DNA of 64,000 nucleotides from Streptomyces sp. DG2A-72 (GTDB lineage: Bacteria > Actinomycetota > Actinomycetes > Streptomycetales > Streptomycetaceae): assembly GCF_030499575.1 (NCBI RefSeq), contig NZ_JASTLC010000001.1:7650001-7714000 (forward strand). Reading direction: 5' to 3'. The notes beneath the pieces were generated by a model. That model saw only the letters and a program-made list of their open reading frames with translations. It made no database searches and was not told the DNA's origin. This document shows, piece after piece, positions 1 through 8,506 of the stretch. Made by a program: the position numbers and the translations under genes. Positions within the stretch are counted from its first letter, which is position 1, and every line of letters begins with the position of its first letter.

Positions 1-711
<711 letters not shown>

Positions 712-738
712 CAAGTGGTACCGGACACGTACCCAGGG

Positions 739-1869
739 CTACTTGAGTGCCGCCAGGACGATCCGCTGTGCGACCGGGTTCATCGCATAGTCCTTGGCGT
801 TCGTGTCGCTGATCGAATACACCAGCGTGCGGCTCAGATCGCGGCTGGCGGCGAGCGCCGAGCTGTAGCCGTACCGGGCGCCCGACTTGGCCCAGAAGAC
901 CCGGTCCTCGTTCTCGAAACGCTGCAGTCCGGCGCTGTAGGTGGCGCCCTCGATGTCCGGCACCGTGAACATCTCCCTCAGCTGCGGCCCGGGCACGATC
1001 CGCCCCCGGAAGAGGGTGGTCAGCAGCCGCTCCAGGTCGGCGGTCGTGGAGATCATGTCGCCCACCGCCCAGCTGCTCGCCTGGTTCCACTCCGTGACGT
1101 CGACGAGTCGGCTCGTCCCGTCCGGGCCGACGAGCTCCTGGTAGCCGCGGTTGTGCGGGCCGTGGATGCGGGGATCGGTGCCGGGGAAACCGGTGTGCCG
1201 CATCCCCGCGGGGCGCAGCACACGCCGCGTGGCCTCGGTGTCGTACGACTGCCCGGTCACCTTCTCGATGAGCATGCCGAGCACCGTGTAGTTGATGTCC
1301 AGGTAGTGCTGCCGCGTTCCGGGCGCGAACTCCGGTCCCTTCGCCGCCGCCGATGCCACGAGCTGCTGCGGAGTCAGTGTGTCGAAGCGGTGTGCGTACG
1401 GATCGGCGAAGCCGTCGCCGGGCTGGATCCCGCTGGTGTGGTTCAGCAGCTGTCGTACGGTGATCGACTTGAAGCGCTTGTCCAGCAGGCCGGGGAGGTA
1501 GTGCTGCACCGGCCGGTTCAGGTCGGCTTTCCCCTCCGCCACCAGTTGAAGTACGACGGCTGCTGTCACCACCTTCGTCGTCGAACCGGCCCGGAAGCGG
1601 GCGTCAGGGTCCGCCGCCCTGCCGCTCTTCAGGTCATGCACGCCCGCGCTGCCGCGCCAGCTGCCGTCCGTGCCGCCGACCCGGACCAGCGCCGCGGTTG
1701 TCTCCGCGGCCACGTCCGGAAGCCCGGCGATCGCAGCGGACAGCGCCTTCGCGTCCGGGCCCGCCGTGGCGCGGGCGGAGGCCGGCGGGGGCGCGGCCAA
1801 GGCGGGCGCCGCCAGGGGGCCGGCGGTGAGCGCGACGGCGACACAGGCGGCGAGGACAGAGGTGCGCAT
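739..1869 (-). CDS. Secreted serine hydrolase, class C beta-lactamase / DD-peptidase fold
   Basis: A 376-residue protein with a clear Sec signal peptide (MRTSVLAACVAVALTAGPLA, cleavage near residue 25). The active-site SxxK motif is STTK at residues 96-99, after FRAG, followed by the family block LLNHTSGIQPGDG. The second motif, normally YxN, reads YLD in HYLDINYTVLG. The third (HxG/KTG-like) reads AKSGARYGYSS. Homologues include D-alanyl-D-alanine carboxypeptidases, esterases and beta-lactamase-like proteins. The substrate cannot be told from sequence, and the Asn-to-Asp change argues against a classical beta-lactamase. It is divergent from the sigma factor gene at 2158 and upstream of fadH on the same strand. 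A CAGGAG-like site precedes ATG 1869. Confidence 0.85.
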   Translation of the reverse strand: MRTSVLAACVAVALTAGPLAAPALAAPPPASARATAGPDAKALSAAIAGLPDVAAETTAALVRVGGTDGSWRGSAGVHDLKSGRAADPDARFRAGSTTKVVTAAVVLQLVAEGKADLNRPVQHYLPGLLDKRFKSITVRQLLNHTSGIQPGDGFADPYAHRFDTLTPQQLVASAAAKGPEFAPGTRQHYLDINYTVLGMLIEKVTGQSYDTEATRRVLRPAGMRHTGFPGTDPRIHGPHNRGYQELVGPDGTSRLVDVTEWNQASSWAVGDMISTTADLERLLTTLFRGRIVPGPQLREMFTVPDIEGATYSAGLQRFENEDRVFWAKSGARYGYSSALAASRDLSRTLVYSISDTNAKDYAMNPVAQRIVLAALK

Positions 1870-1971
1870 GGGCTGCTCCTGGGGGAGGCGGGGTGTTTGT
1901 GATGATCCTCTGCGCGTACGACGGTGCCCGAATCGTCGCCGGGGAGGGCACCCACCCTGGTGGAACCCCGA

Positions 1972-2000
1972 GCAACTCCCTCCCCCAGCACTGGAGTTGC
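1972..2000. other. Inverted repeat in the divergent promoter region 1870-2157
   Basis: GCAACTCC at 1972-1979 and GGAGTTGC at 1993-2000 are perfect 8-bp arms around a 13-nt loop. They lie midway in the 288-bp gap between the divergent serine hydrolase and sigma factor genes. It could be an operator or an RNA hairpin in a leader. Nothing else recognisable is in this gap. Confidence 0.35.
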
Positions 2001-2157
2001 CAGGGATCGCCCCTACGGGACCGGCACCGGCACCGAAAAACTGTTATCGGGGCCGCCTTCACCTCGTCTCCGTATCTGTGATCTTCCTCATGGCGAGCCA
2101 CACAGTCACGGCTGAGAAGGTGCACACGGACACGGAATGACACAGGAGAGGACGATT

Positions 2158-3807
2158 GTGGAAGGGCGGCAGTGGCGATCCACCATCGCGGCGGCGCAGG
2201 CCGGTGACCGGCAGGCGCTGGACGAGCTGGTCGCGGGGTGGCTGCCGCTGGTCTACAACATCGTCGGCCGCGCCCTGAACGGTCATGCCGATGTCGACGA
2301 CGTCGTCCAGGAGACGATGCTGCGGGCCGTCGACAACCTCGGCTCGCTGCGCGACCCGGACAGCTTCCGGTCCTGGCTGGTGGCGATCGCCATGCGGCAG
2401 ATACGGGACCGGGCACGCCGCAAGCAGCCCGACCGGCTGGACGAGTCCGCCGCGCACGAGGCCACCGACTTCGCCGAACTCACCGTTCTGCGGCTCCAGT
2501 TGGAGGGCCAGCGGCGCGAGGTCGCGGAGGCGGTGCGCTGGCTCGACGACGAGGACCGGCAGCTGCTGTCGCTGTGGTGGCTGGAGGTCGCCGGCGAACT
2601 CACCCGGCGTGAGCTGGCCTCGGCCGCCGGCATCAGCCGCCAGCATGCCGCCGTCCGCGTCCAGCGGCTGAAGGAACGCCTGGGGACCGCGCGCGGCATC
2701 GTGCGCGCCCTGGACGGCGCCTGCCCCGAACTGCGCGAGGTGACGAACCGCTGGAACGGCCGCCCCGACTCCGTCTGGCGCAAGCGGCTGGCCCGGCACA
2801 TCCGTGGCTGCGGCTACTGCGGCGACTCCCGCCAGGCCGTCGTACCGGCCGAGCGGCTCCTCGTCGGGATCGCGCTCGTGCCGCTCCCGGTCGGCTTCAC
2901 CCTGTCGCTGGCCTTCGGCGGCAAGACGGCCGTGGCCGCCACCTCCGTCGGCTGGTCCGCGAAGGTGCTGGGCGCGCTGACCAAGCCCGCCGTCGCGATG
3001 ACGGCCGGCGCGACCATCGTGGCGGGCGGCGCGTACGTCGTCACCCAGCCCCCGGCCGACCCGCCCCCGCGCGCCGCCGCCCCGACCGCGGCGAGCACGG
3101 CCCGCCCGCCGGCCCCCTCCGCGCCCGCCTCGCCCACGCCGTCACCCTCACCGTCCCCGACGCGCCGGCCCGACCTGTACGGCACCGTCGTGGACGCCGT
3201 CGACCAGGCGCCGGACCCGAACGCCCGGCCCGCCGCCCTCCCGCACCGCCCCGAGTCCGGCATCACCAGCAGCGGCGGCGCGAGGGCCGTCATGCAGCAC
3301 CGCGGGGAGAGCGTCACGCTCAGCGGGCAGGGGTATGTCCTGGTGCGCTGGCAGATCTCGCCGCACGACCGGCCCGGCGGGCTGGCCATGCCGACCTGGA
3401 CCGGACTGAAGGGCAAGATCTTCCACGTTGCCTCCGGTGGCGGCCGTCGTATGGACGACGTCATCGGGGACGGCTCCGACCGCGGCTACGTCACCGGCAT
3501 GGGCGGCCCGGACATCGGCTACACGGTCCTGCCGGACGGCGCCCAGCAGATGTGGCAGAACGAGTTCTACTACGTCGACGGAACCGTCACCCTCAACCTG
3601 AACGAGCGCGGCGCCTCCTACGGCCTGGCCGTCTTCCCGTCCAGCTGGGACAAGGTGACCGAGGACATCCAGCACGGCCCCGACCAGGGCGTCATCCGCT
3701 ACGGCCTGGTCCGCGACAACGGCAAGGACACCGCTCCCGTACCCCAGTACGTCACGCGAGCGACCCCGGCCGACCCGGCGACGGTGGCTCAGCGATCGCG
3801 CGTGTAG
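2158..3807 (+). CDS. ECF-type RNA polymerase sigma factor fused to zinc-finger anti-sigma and extracytoplasmic domain
   Basis: A 549-residue protein if started at GTG 2158, which has AGGAGAG at 2144-2150 with 7-nt spacing; an in-frame ATG at 2137 has no such site. The N-terminal part holds sigma region 2 (WLPLVYNIVGRALNGHADVD, then DVVQETMLRAV) and region 4 (LASAAGISRQHAAVRVQRLK). It is followed by HIRGCGYC, the HxxxCxxC signature of zinc-binding anti-sigma domains. Two hydrophobic stretches come next (LLVGIALVPLPVGFTLSL and AVAMTAGATIVAGGAYVV). A Pro/Ala/Ser-rich linker then leads to a roughly 170-residue C-terminal domain with no motif I know. The architecture resembles ECF sigma factors with long membrane-anchored C-terminal extensions. 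I infer a one-protein signalling device tied to the envelope. It is divergent from a secreted serine hydrolase, a possible target. Confidence 0.8.
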   Translation: MEGRQWRSTIAAAQAGDRQALDELVAGWLPLVYNIVGRALNGHADVDDVVQETMLRAVDNLGSLRDPDSFRSWLVAIAMRQIRDRARRKQPDRLDESAAHEATDFAELTVLRLQLEGQRREVAEAVRWLDDEDRQLLSLWWLEVAGELTRRELASAAGISRQHAAVRVQRLKERLGTARGIVRALDGACPELREVTNRWNGRPDSVWRKRLARHIRGCGYCGDSRQAVVPAERLLVGIALVPLPVGFTLSLAFGGKTAVAATSVGWSAKVLGALTKPAVAMTAGATIVAGGAYVVTQPPADPPPRAAAPTAASTARPPAPSAPASPTPSPSPSPTRRPDLYGTVVDAVDQAPDPNARPAALPHRPESGITSSGGARAVMQHRGESVTLSGQGYVLVRWQISPHDRPGGLAMPTWTGLKGKIFHVASGGGRRMDDVIGDGSDRGYVTGMGGPDIGYTVLPDGAQQMWQNEFYYVDGTVTLNLNERGASYGLAVFPSSWDKVTEDIQHGPDQGVIRYGLVRDNGKDTAPVPQYVTRATPADPATVAQRSRV

Positions 3808-4525
3808 TACCCCTGGGGCCGCGTGTAGTGCCCCTGGGACCGCGCAGGGTACACAGCGCGTCGATGCGGTTCGTCGTGATCGAGTCGACGCCGATGTCGA
3901 CGAGCCGACGCATGGAGCGGCGGGTGTCGGGGGTCCAGACGGAGACCAGGTAGCCGTCCGCGTGGAGGCGGGCGGCGAGGTCGCGGTCCACCAGCGGGAA
4001 ACGGTAGTTGAGCCACCGTGGCCGCACCGCGTCCAGCAGGACGGGCCGCGCCGGCGCCAGCGTCGTCCAGGTCAGCGCGATCTCTGCGGCCGGGTCGGCG
4101 GCGCGCACGTTGAGCATGGCGCCGGCGTCGGCGCAGTAGTACACGCGGTCGGCCGCCCCCGACTCCCGTACGACGCCCACGACCCGGCGGACCGCCTTCG
4201 CACTCGGCCCGCCGGGCAGGTCGAGCATGACCCGGTGGCCGTCGGTGGCGGAGAGGGCCTCCGCCAGCGTCGGCACCCCGCCGTCCGTGAGCCCGTGCAC
4301 CTCGGCCGCCGACAGCGAGCTCAGCGGCCGGTCGTGCTCCCACAGCCGCTTGAGCGTGTCGTCGTGCAGCAGCACGGGCACGCCGTCCCGGGTGAGCCGT
4401 ACGTCGATCTCGACCGCGTCCGCGCCCTGCCTGAGCGCGGAGCGCAGCGAGCCGAGCGTGTTCTCGCGGAGCCGGTAGGGGTCGCCGCGGTGCGCCACGG
4501 CGGTCACGTTCTGCATGGGCCTCAT
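3752..4525 (-). CDS. Glycerophosphodiester phosphodiesterase family protein
   Basis: A 257-residue protein (254 if the second ATG at 4516 is used). The GDPD signature is plain: AVAHRGDPYRLRENTLGSL at the N-terminus, then AVEIDVRLTRDGVPVLLHDD with the metal-binding Glu-x-Asp and His. WLNYRFPLV and VSVWTPDTRRSMRRLVDIGV follow, ending the barrel at GVDSITTNRIDAL. It hydrolyses glycerophosphodiesters from phospholipid turnover to glycerol-3-phosphate and an alcohol. No signal peptide is visible, so it is cytoplasmic. The last 33 residues lie beyond the conserved fold and include a 7-residue duplication; the gene overlaps the end of the sigma factor gene by 56 bp. The deaminase gene lies 35 bp upstream on the same strand, suggesting an operon. 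Confidence 0.85.
   Translation of the reverse strand: MRPMQNVTAVAHRGDPYRLRENTLGSLRSALRQGADAVEIDVRLTRDGVPVLLHDDTLKRLWEHDRPLSSLSAAEVHGLTDGGVPTLAEALSATDGHRVMLDLPGGPSAKAVRRVVGVVRESGAADRVYYCADAGAMLNVRAADPAAEIALTWTTLAPARPVLLDAVRPRWLNYRFPLVDRDLAARLHADGYLVSVWTPDTRRSMRRLVDIGVDSITTNRIDALCTLRGPRGTTRGPRGTTRAIAEPPSPGRPGSLA
3800..3841. repeat. 21-bp tandem duplication spanning the end of two convergent genes
   Basis: Two adjacent 21-bp units (3800-3820 and 3821-3841) differ at two positions. The first unit contains the TAG stop (3805-3807) of the sigma factor gene and the second contains a copy of it. Read on the minus strand the units encode GPRGTTR twice in the glycerophosphodiesterase tail. Confidence 0.8.
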
Positions 4526-4560
4526 TGTGGCGGTGTTCGCGTCCGGGCTGTCAGCGGGCT

Positions 4561-5619
4561 TCAGGAAGCGAGCCAGGTCGAGGTGTAGGTGTCGATCTCG
4601 TCCTTGATGCGTGCCTTGCCGGGCTCGTCCAGGAAGGACACCTCGACCGCGTTCTTCGCGAGGTCGGCGAGGCCGCGCTCGTCGAGTTCGAGGAGCCTGG
4701 CGGCGACCGCGTACTCGTTGTTGAGGTCGGTGCCGAACATCGGCGGGTCGTCGGAGTTGATGGTGACCAGGACGCCGGACCGCACGAACTCCTTTATGGG
4801 GTGCTCGTCGAGGGTGCGGACCGCGCGGGTGGCGATGTTGGAGGTCGGGCACACCTCCAGCGCGATGCGGTGCTCGGCGAGGTGCGCGAGCAGCTTCGCG
4901 TCCTCGGCGGAACTGGTGCCGTGCCCGATGCGGTCGGCACGCAGTTCGGTGAGGGCGTCCCACACCGTCTCCGGACCGGTCGTCTCACCGGCGTGCGGCA
5001 CCGACCGCAGCCCGGCGGCCAGCGCGCGGTCGAAGAACGGCTTGAACTGCGGCCTCGGCACGCCGATTTCGGGTCCGCCCAGCCCGAACGACACCAGCCC
5101 CTCGGGGCGCAGCCGGTCGTCGGTGGCCAGCCGCGTCGTCTCCTCGGCGGCTTCGAGACCCGCCTCGCCGGGAATGTCGAAGCACCACCGCAGTACGGTC
5201 CCGAAGTCGGCCTCCGCGGCCTTGCGGGCGTCCTCGATGGCGTCCATGAAGGAGCCCTCGTCGATGTTGCGCCGGGTCGAGGAGTACGGCGTGATGGTCA
5301 GCTCGGCGTAGCGCACCTGCTGCCGGGCCATGTCACGGGCCACCTCGTACGTCAGCAGACGTACGTCCTCCGGCGTGCGGATCAGGTCGACGACGGACAG
5401 ATACACCTCGATGAAGTGGGCGAAGTCCGTGAAGGTGAAGTAGTCGACCAGGGCCTCGGGGTCGGTGGGCACCTTGGAGTCGGGGTGGCGGGCGGCCAGT
5501 TCGGAGACGATCCGGGGGGAGGCGGAGCCGACATGATGCACATGCAGTTCGGCCTTGGGCAGTCCGGCGATGAAGGCGTGCAGGTCGCGCGGGGCGCCTG
5601 CGGCAACGTGCTGGGTCAA
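4561..5619 (-). CDS. mqnX: Adenosine deaminase family protein, probably aminodeoxyfutalosine deaminase
   Basis: A 352-residue amidohydrolase. The zinc ligands are visible: HVH at 26-28, HAGE at 209-212, GHG around 233 and NSDDP at 289-293. The start is TTG 5619, preceded by GGGGAGGAAC at good spacing. The motif after strand 1 is HVHHVGSASPRIV instead of the HLDGS-type motif of classical adenosine deaminase. Streptomyces enzymes of this subgroup (I recall Sav2595 of S. avermitilis being characterised) deaminate 6-aminodeoxyfutalosine to futalosine in the alternative menaquinone pathway, and a conserved Arg after strand 1 was proposed for specificity; Arg35 here may be that residue. Assignment to this subgroup is from memory and pattern. 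Classical adenosine deaminase is the alternative. It is cotranscribed with the glycerophosphodiesterase gene. Confidence 0.75.
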   Translation of the reverse strand: MTQHVAAGAPRDLHAFIAGLPKAELHVHHVGSASPRIVSELAARHPDSKVPTDPEALVDYFTFTDFAHFIEVYLSVVDLIRTPEDVRLLTYEVARDMARQQVRYAELTITPYSSTRRNIDEGSFMDAIEDARKAAEADFGTVLRWCFDIPGEAGLEAAEETTRLATDDRLRPEGLVSFGLGGPEIGVPRPQFKPFFDRALAAGLRSVPHAGETTGPETVWDALTELRADRIGHGTSSAEDAKLLAHLAEHRIALEVCPTSNIATRAVRTLDEHPIKEFVRSGVLVTINSDDPPMFGTDLNNEYAVAARLLELDERGLADLAKNAVEVSFLDEPGKARIKDEIDTYTSTWLAS

Positions 5620-5771
5620 GGTTCCTCCCCGGGAACGGCGTCCCCGGCCGGTGTCAGGCGGGACGCGGGTGATCGGCTGATCGATGACTCGGGGATCATC
5701 GTAGGCCGGACCTCTGCCGTCATGGCACGGGCCTTAGCATGACGGCACGCACGACAGAGGGGACCCCGCGC

Positions 5772-6629
5772 ATGTCCGACGACGCGCAGACGCCGGAAGC
5801 GCGTGAGAACGCCGCAGCACTCTGGCCGACGCCGCCCGACGCGACGGAGGTGCCGTTGGCCGAGGGTCCGGAGTCCGCGGTCGACCTGGGGAAGGCGGAC
5901 CCGGCGAGCAGCCCTTCCGACGCCCGTCCCGAGCCGAACCCATGGGCTCCGCCCGCGGACGACACCGGCCCCGGCACCACCGGCGCGTCAGGCCCCTCCG
6001 TCCACGATCAGCAGACAGTGACGTCGGTCCCCTCGATGGGCACACCCCCGGCCAACGGCTCACCCAACCCCTTCGCCCCACCTGCACCGCCCGCCCCGGC
6101 CACCCCGCCCGCCCACGGCGAGCCCGTCCCCCCGCCGCCCATGGCCCCCGACGGCCCTGGCCAAGTCGCGTACGGCTACCCGGCGGGCTACAGCCACCCG
6201 GTGGGCCACGGCTACCCGGCCGGTCAGGGCTACCCGCCCGGTTCGGGCTACCAGGCTGATCCCGCCTACCAGGCTGGTCCCGGATACCCCGCCGGTCCCG
6301 GATACCTGGCTGGTCCCGGATACCCCGGTCCCGGATACCCGACCCCGCCCGGCGCCGGTTACTACGGCTGGCCCGGTATGCAGCCCGCGCCGGCCAACGG
6401 GATGGGCACGGCGAGCCTCGTGCTCGGCATCTGCGCGGCCGTCGGCTTCTGTCTGTGGCCGCTGGCCATCGTCCTGGGCATCCTCGCCGTGATCTTCGGC
6501 GTGCTCGGCCGCGGCAAGGCCCGCAAGGGCGAGGCCACGAACGGGGGCCACGCCCTGGCCGGCATCATCTGCGGTGCGGTCGGCATCGCCCTGGGCCTCG
6601 GCATGATCGTCCTGGTGTTCTCCCTCTGA
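5772..6629 (+). CDS. DUF4190 membrane protein with Gly-Tyr-Pro-rich N-terminal region
   Basis: A 285-residue protein. The start chosen is ATG 5772 (MSDDAQTPEARENAA) because AGAGGGGA lies 8 nt upstream; an in-frame ATG at 5739 lacks a site. Residues 1-130 are acidic and Pro-rich. They are followed by a run of GYP/GYPAG-type repeats (six to eight copies, such as GPGYPAGPGYLAGPGYPGPG). The C-terminal 85 residues form the DUF4190 module: ANGMGTASLVLGICAAVGF, a second helix LAIVLGILAVIFGVLGRG, then GHALAGIICGAVGIALGLGM. Similar proteins are common and numerous in Streptomyces and their role is unknown. It is divergent from the deaminase gene and monocistronic. Confidence 0.8.
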   Translation: MSDDAQTPEARENAAALWPTPPDATEVPLAEGPESAVDLGKADPASSPSDARPEPNPWAPPADDTGPGTTGASGPSVHDQQTVTSVPSMGTPPANGSPNPFAPPAPPAPATPPAHGEPVPPPPMAPDGPGQVAYGYPAGYSHPVGHGYPAGQGYPPGSGYQADPAYQAGPGYPAGPGYLAGPGYPGPGYPTPPGAGYYGWPGMQPAPANGMGTASLVLGICAAVGFCLWPLAIVLGILAVIFGVLGRGKARKGEATNGGHALAGIICGAVGIALGLGMIVLVFSL

Positions 6630-6803
6630 GCACTCGCGTTTGCGTCCAGCAGTCTTCGCCCGGCCGGCCGGGCACCTGATTGCCCTCGTCGCAGCTCCGA
6701 CACAGTGATACCTCGGCGCTCCCCGGAATCCACTGACAATCCGTCCCCCCTTTCCCATGCCGACTCGACACCTGGTCGACAGATTCCGTCGCGTAACCAA
6801 AAG

Positions 6804-6826
6804 GCAACAACGGAATCACTTGTTGC
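6804..6826. promoter_or_regulatory. Inverted repeat upstream of the polyamine operon (candidate operator)
   Basis: In the 293-bp gap 6630-6922, GCAACAA at 6804-6810 and TTGTTGC at 6820-6826 are perfect 7-bp arms around 9 nt. A second, wider inverted pair (GATTCCGT 6782-6789, ACGGAATC 6810-6817) overlaps it. A small hairpin, CCCCTG-ATCAC-CAGGGG, is at 6883-6899 just before the ribosome binding site GGAGGAG (6907-6913). The gap looks like a regulated promoter and leader for the aldehyde dehydrogenase gene and pot operon; the regulator is unknown. Confidence 0.4.
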
Positions 6827-6922
6827 ACGCCCACAGCTCTGTCAGGATCGGCACTCAAATCGAGCTGAAGCTACGCCACCCACCCCTGATCACCAGGGGC
6901 GACGGCGGAGGAGAGCGACGAC

Positions 6923-8452
6923 ATGCACAACCCGGGAACCCTGGACCGATTCCCCGCGCAGGAGCGCCTCGCGGCCGGTGCGCAGTTCATCGCGGGCCGT
7001 CTGACGAAGGGCACCTCAGGTCGTACGCACGCAGTCGTCGACCCGGCGACCGGCGAGGACGTCTACACGTACGAGCCGGCGGGCACGGACGACGTCGACG
7101 CGGCTGTCGCTGCCGCGCGCGCCGCCTTCCCGGGCTGGGCCGCGACCACACCGGGCGAGCGTTCCGACGCGATGCACCGCTTCGCCGCCGTGCTCGCCGA
7201 CCGCGCCGAGGAGTTCGCACGCGCCGAGTCCCTGCAGTGCGGTAAGCCGCTGAAGCTGACGCGCGAGTTCGACGTGCCGGGGACCATCGACAACACCGCG
7301 TTCTTCGCCGGGGCCGCCCGGCATCTCCAGGGGCAGTCGGCGGGGGAGTACTCCGGCGACCACACGTCGTACATCCGGCGTGAACCCATCGGCGTCGTCG
7401 GCTCCATCGCGCCCTGGAACTACCCCCTCCAGATGGCCGCCTGGAAGGTTCTCCCGGCGATCGCCGCGGGCAACACCATCGTCCTGAAGCCCTCCGAGCT
7501 CACCCCGCTGACCTCGCTGCTCTTCGCCGAGGCCGCCACCGAGGCCGGTATCCCGGACGGCGTCATCAACATCGTCACCGGGACCGGCAAGGAAGCCGGT
7601 GAGCATCTCGTCGGCCATCCCGACGTCGCCATGACCTCCTTCACCGGCTCCACCGCCGTCGGCAAGCGCGTCGCGGAGATCGCCACCGCCACCGTCAAGC
7701 GCATCCACCTGGAACTGGGCGGCAAGGCCCCCTTCGTCGTCTTCGACGACGCCGATCTGGAGGCGGCCGTCAACGGCGCCGTCGCGGGCGCCCTCATCAA
7801 CACCGGCCAGGACTGCACGGCCGCCACGCGCGCGTACGTGCAACGGCCCCTCTATGAAGCCTTCGTGCAGCAGACCGCCGCCCTCATGGACACCGTCCGC
7901 CTCGGCGACCCCTTCCGGAGCACCACCGACCTCGGCCCCCTCATCTCGCACGTCCAGCGCGACCGCGTCGCGGGATTCGTCGACCGGGCGCGTGCCTACG
8001 CGCGCGTGGTCACCGGCGGTGAGGCACCGCAGAACGACCTCAAGAACGGCGCGTTCTATCGGCCCACCCTGATCGCCGACGCGTCCCAGGACAGCGAGAT
8101 CGTCCAGTCGGAGATCTTCGGCCCGGTCCTCGTCGTCCTCCCCTTCGACAGCGACGACGAAGGCATCCGGCTGGCCAACGACACCCCGTACGGTCTGGCC
8201 GCCTCCGCGTGGAGCAGGGACGTCTACCGGGCGAACCGCGCGACCCGCGAGATCAAGGCCGGCTGTGTGTGGGTCAACGACCACATCCCGATCATCAGCG
8301 AGATGCCGCACGGCGGCTACAAGGCGTCCGGCTTCGGTAAGGACATGTCAACCTACTCCTTCGAGGAGTACACCCAGATCAAGCACGTCATGTTCGACAA
8401 CACGGCGGTGCCCAGGAAGGACTGGCACCGCACGATCTTCGGGGACCGCTAG
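6923..8452 (+). CDS. Aldehyde dehydrogenase, probable gamma-aminobutyraldehyde dehydrogenase
   Basis: A 509-residue NAD(P)-dependent aldehyde dehydrogenase. It carries PWNYPLQMAAWKVLPAIAAG (cofactor pocket), FTGSTAVGKRVAE, the catalytic Glu in LELGGKAPF and the nucleophilic Cys in NTGQDCTAATR. The C-terminus contains EIFGPVLVVLPFD and WVNDHIPIISEMPHGGYKAS. The last block, with NDHIPIISEMPHGG, resembles aminobutyraldehyde dehydrogenases (PatD/PuuC types). It lies first in the cluster with PotDABC and a PuuB-like oxidase. From this context I infer oxidation of 4-aminobutyraldehyde, or its gamma-glutamyl derivative, to GABA. GGAGGAG at 6907-6913 supports ATG 6923. The gap to potD is only 54 bp, so these are probably cotranscribed. 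Confidence 0.85.
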   Translation: MHNPGTLDRFPAQERLAAGAQFIAGRLTKGTSGRTHAVVDPATGEDVYTYEPAGTDDVDAAVAAARAAFPGWAATTPGERSDAMHRFAAVLADRAEEFARAESLQCGKPLKLTREFDVPGTIDNTAFFAGAARHLQGQSAGEYSGDHTSYIRREPIGVVGSIAPWNYPLQMAAWKVLPAIAAGNTIVLKPSELTPLTSLLFAEAATEAGIPDGVINIVTGTGKEAGEHLVGHPDVAMTSFTGSTAVGKRVAEIATATVKRIHLELGGKAPFVVFDDADLEAAVNGAVAGALINTGQDCTAATRAYVQRPLYEAFVQQTAALMDTVRLGDPFRSTTDLGPLISHVQRDRVAGFVDRARAYARVVTGGEAPQNDLKNGAFYRPTLIADASQDSEIVQSEIFGPVLVVLPFDSDDEGIRLANDTPYGLAASAWSRDVYRANRATREIKAGCVWVNDHIPIISEMPHGGYKASGFGKDMSTYSFEEYTQIKHVMFDNTAVPRKDWHRTIFGDR

Positions 8453-8506
8453 CAGACAGGCCGCCCGACCCGCGGCCGCCCATCCTCCCGAAAGGGCACC
8501 AAGCGC

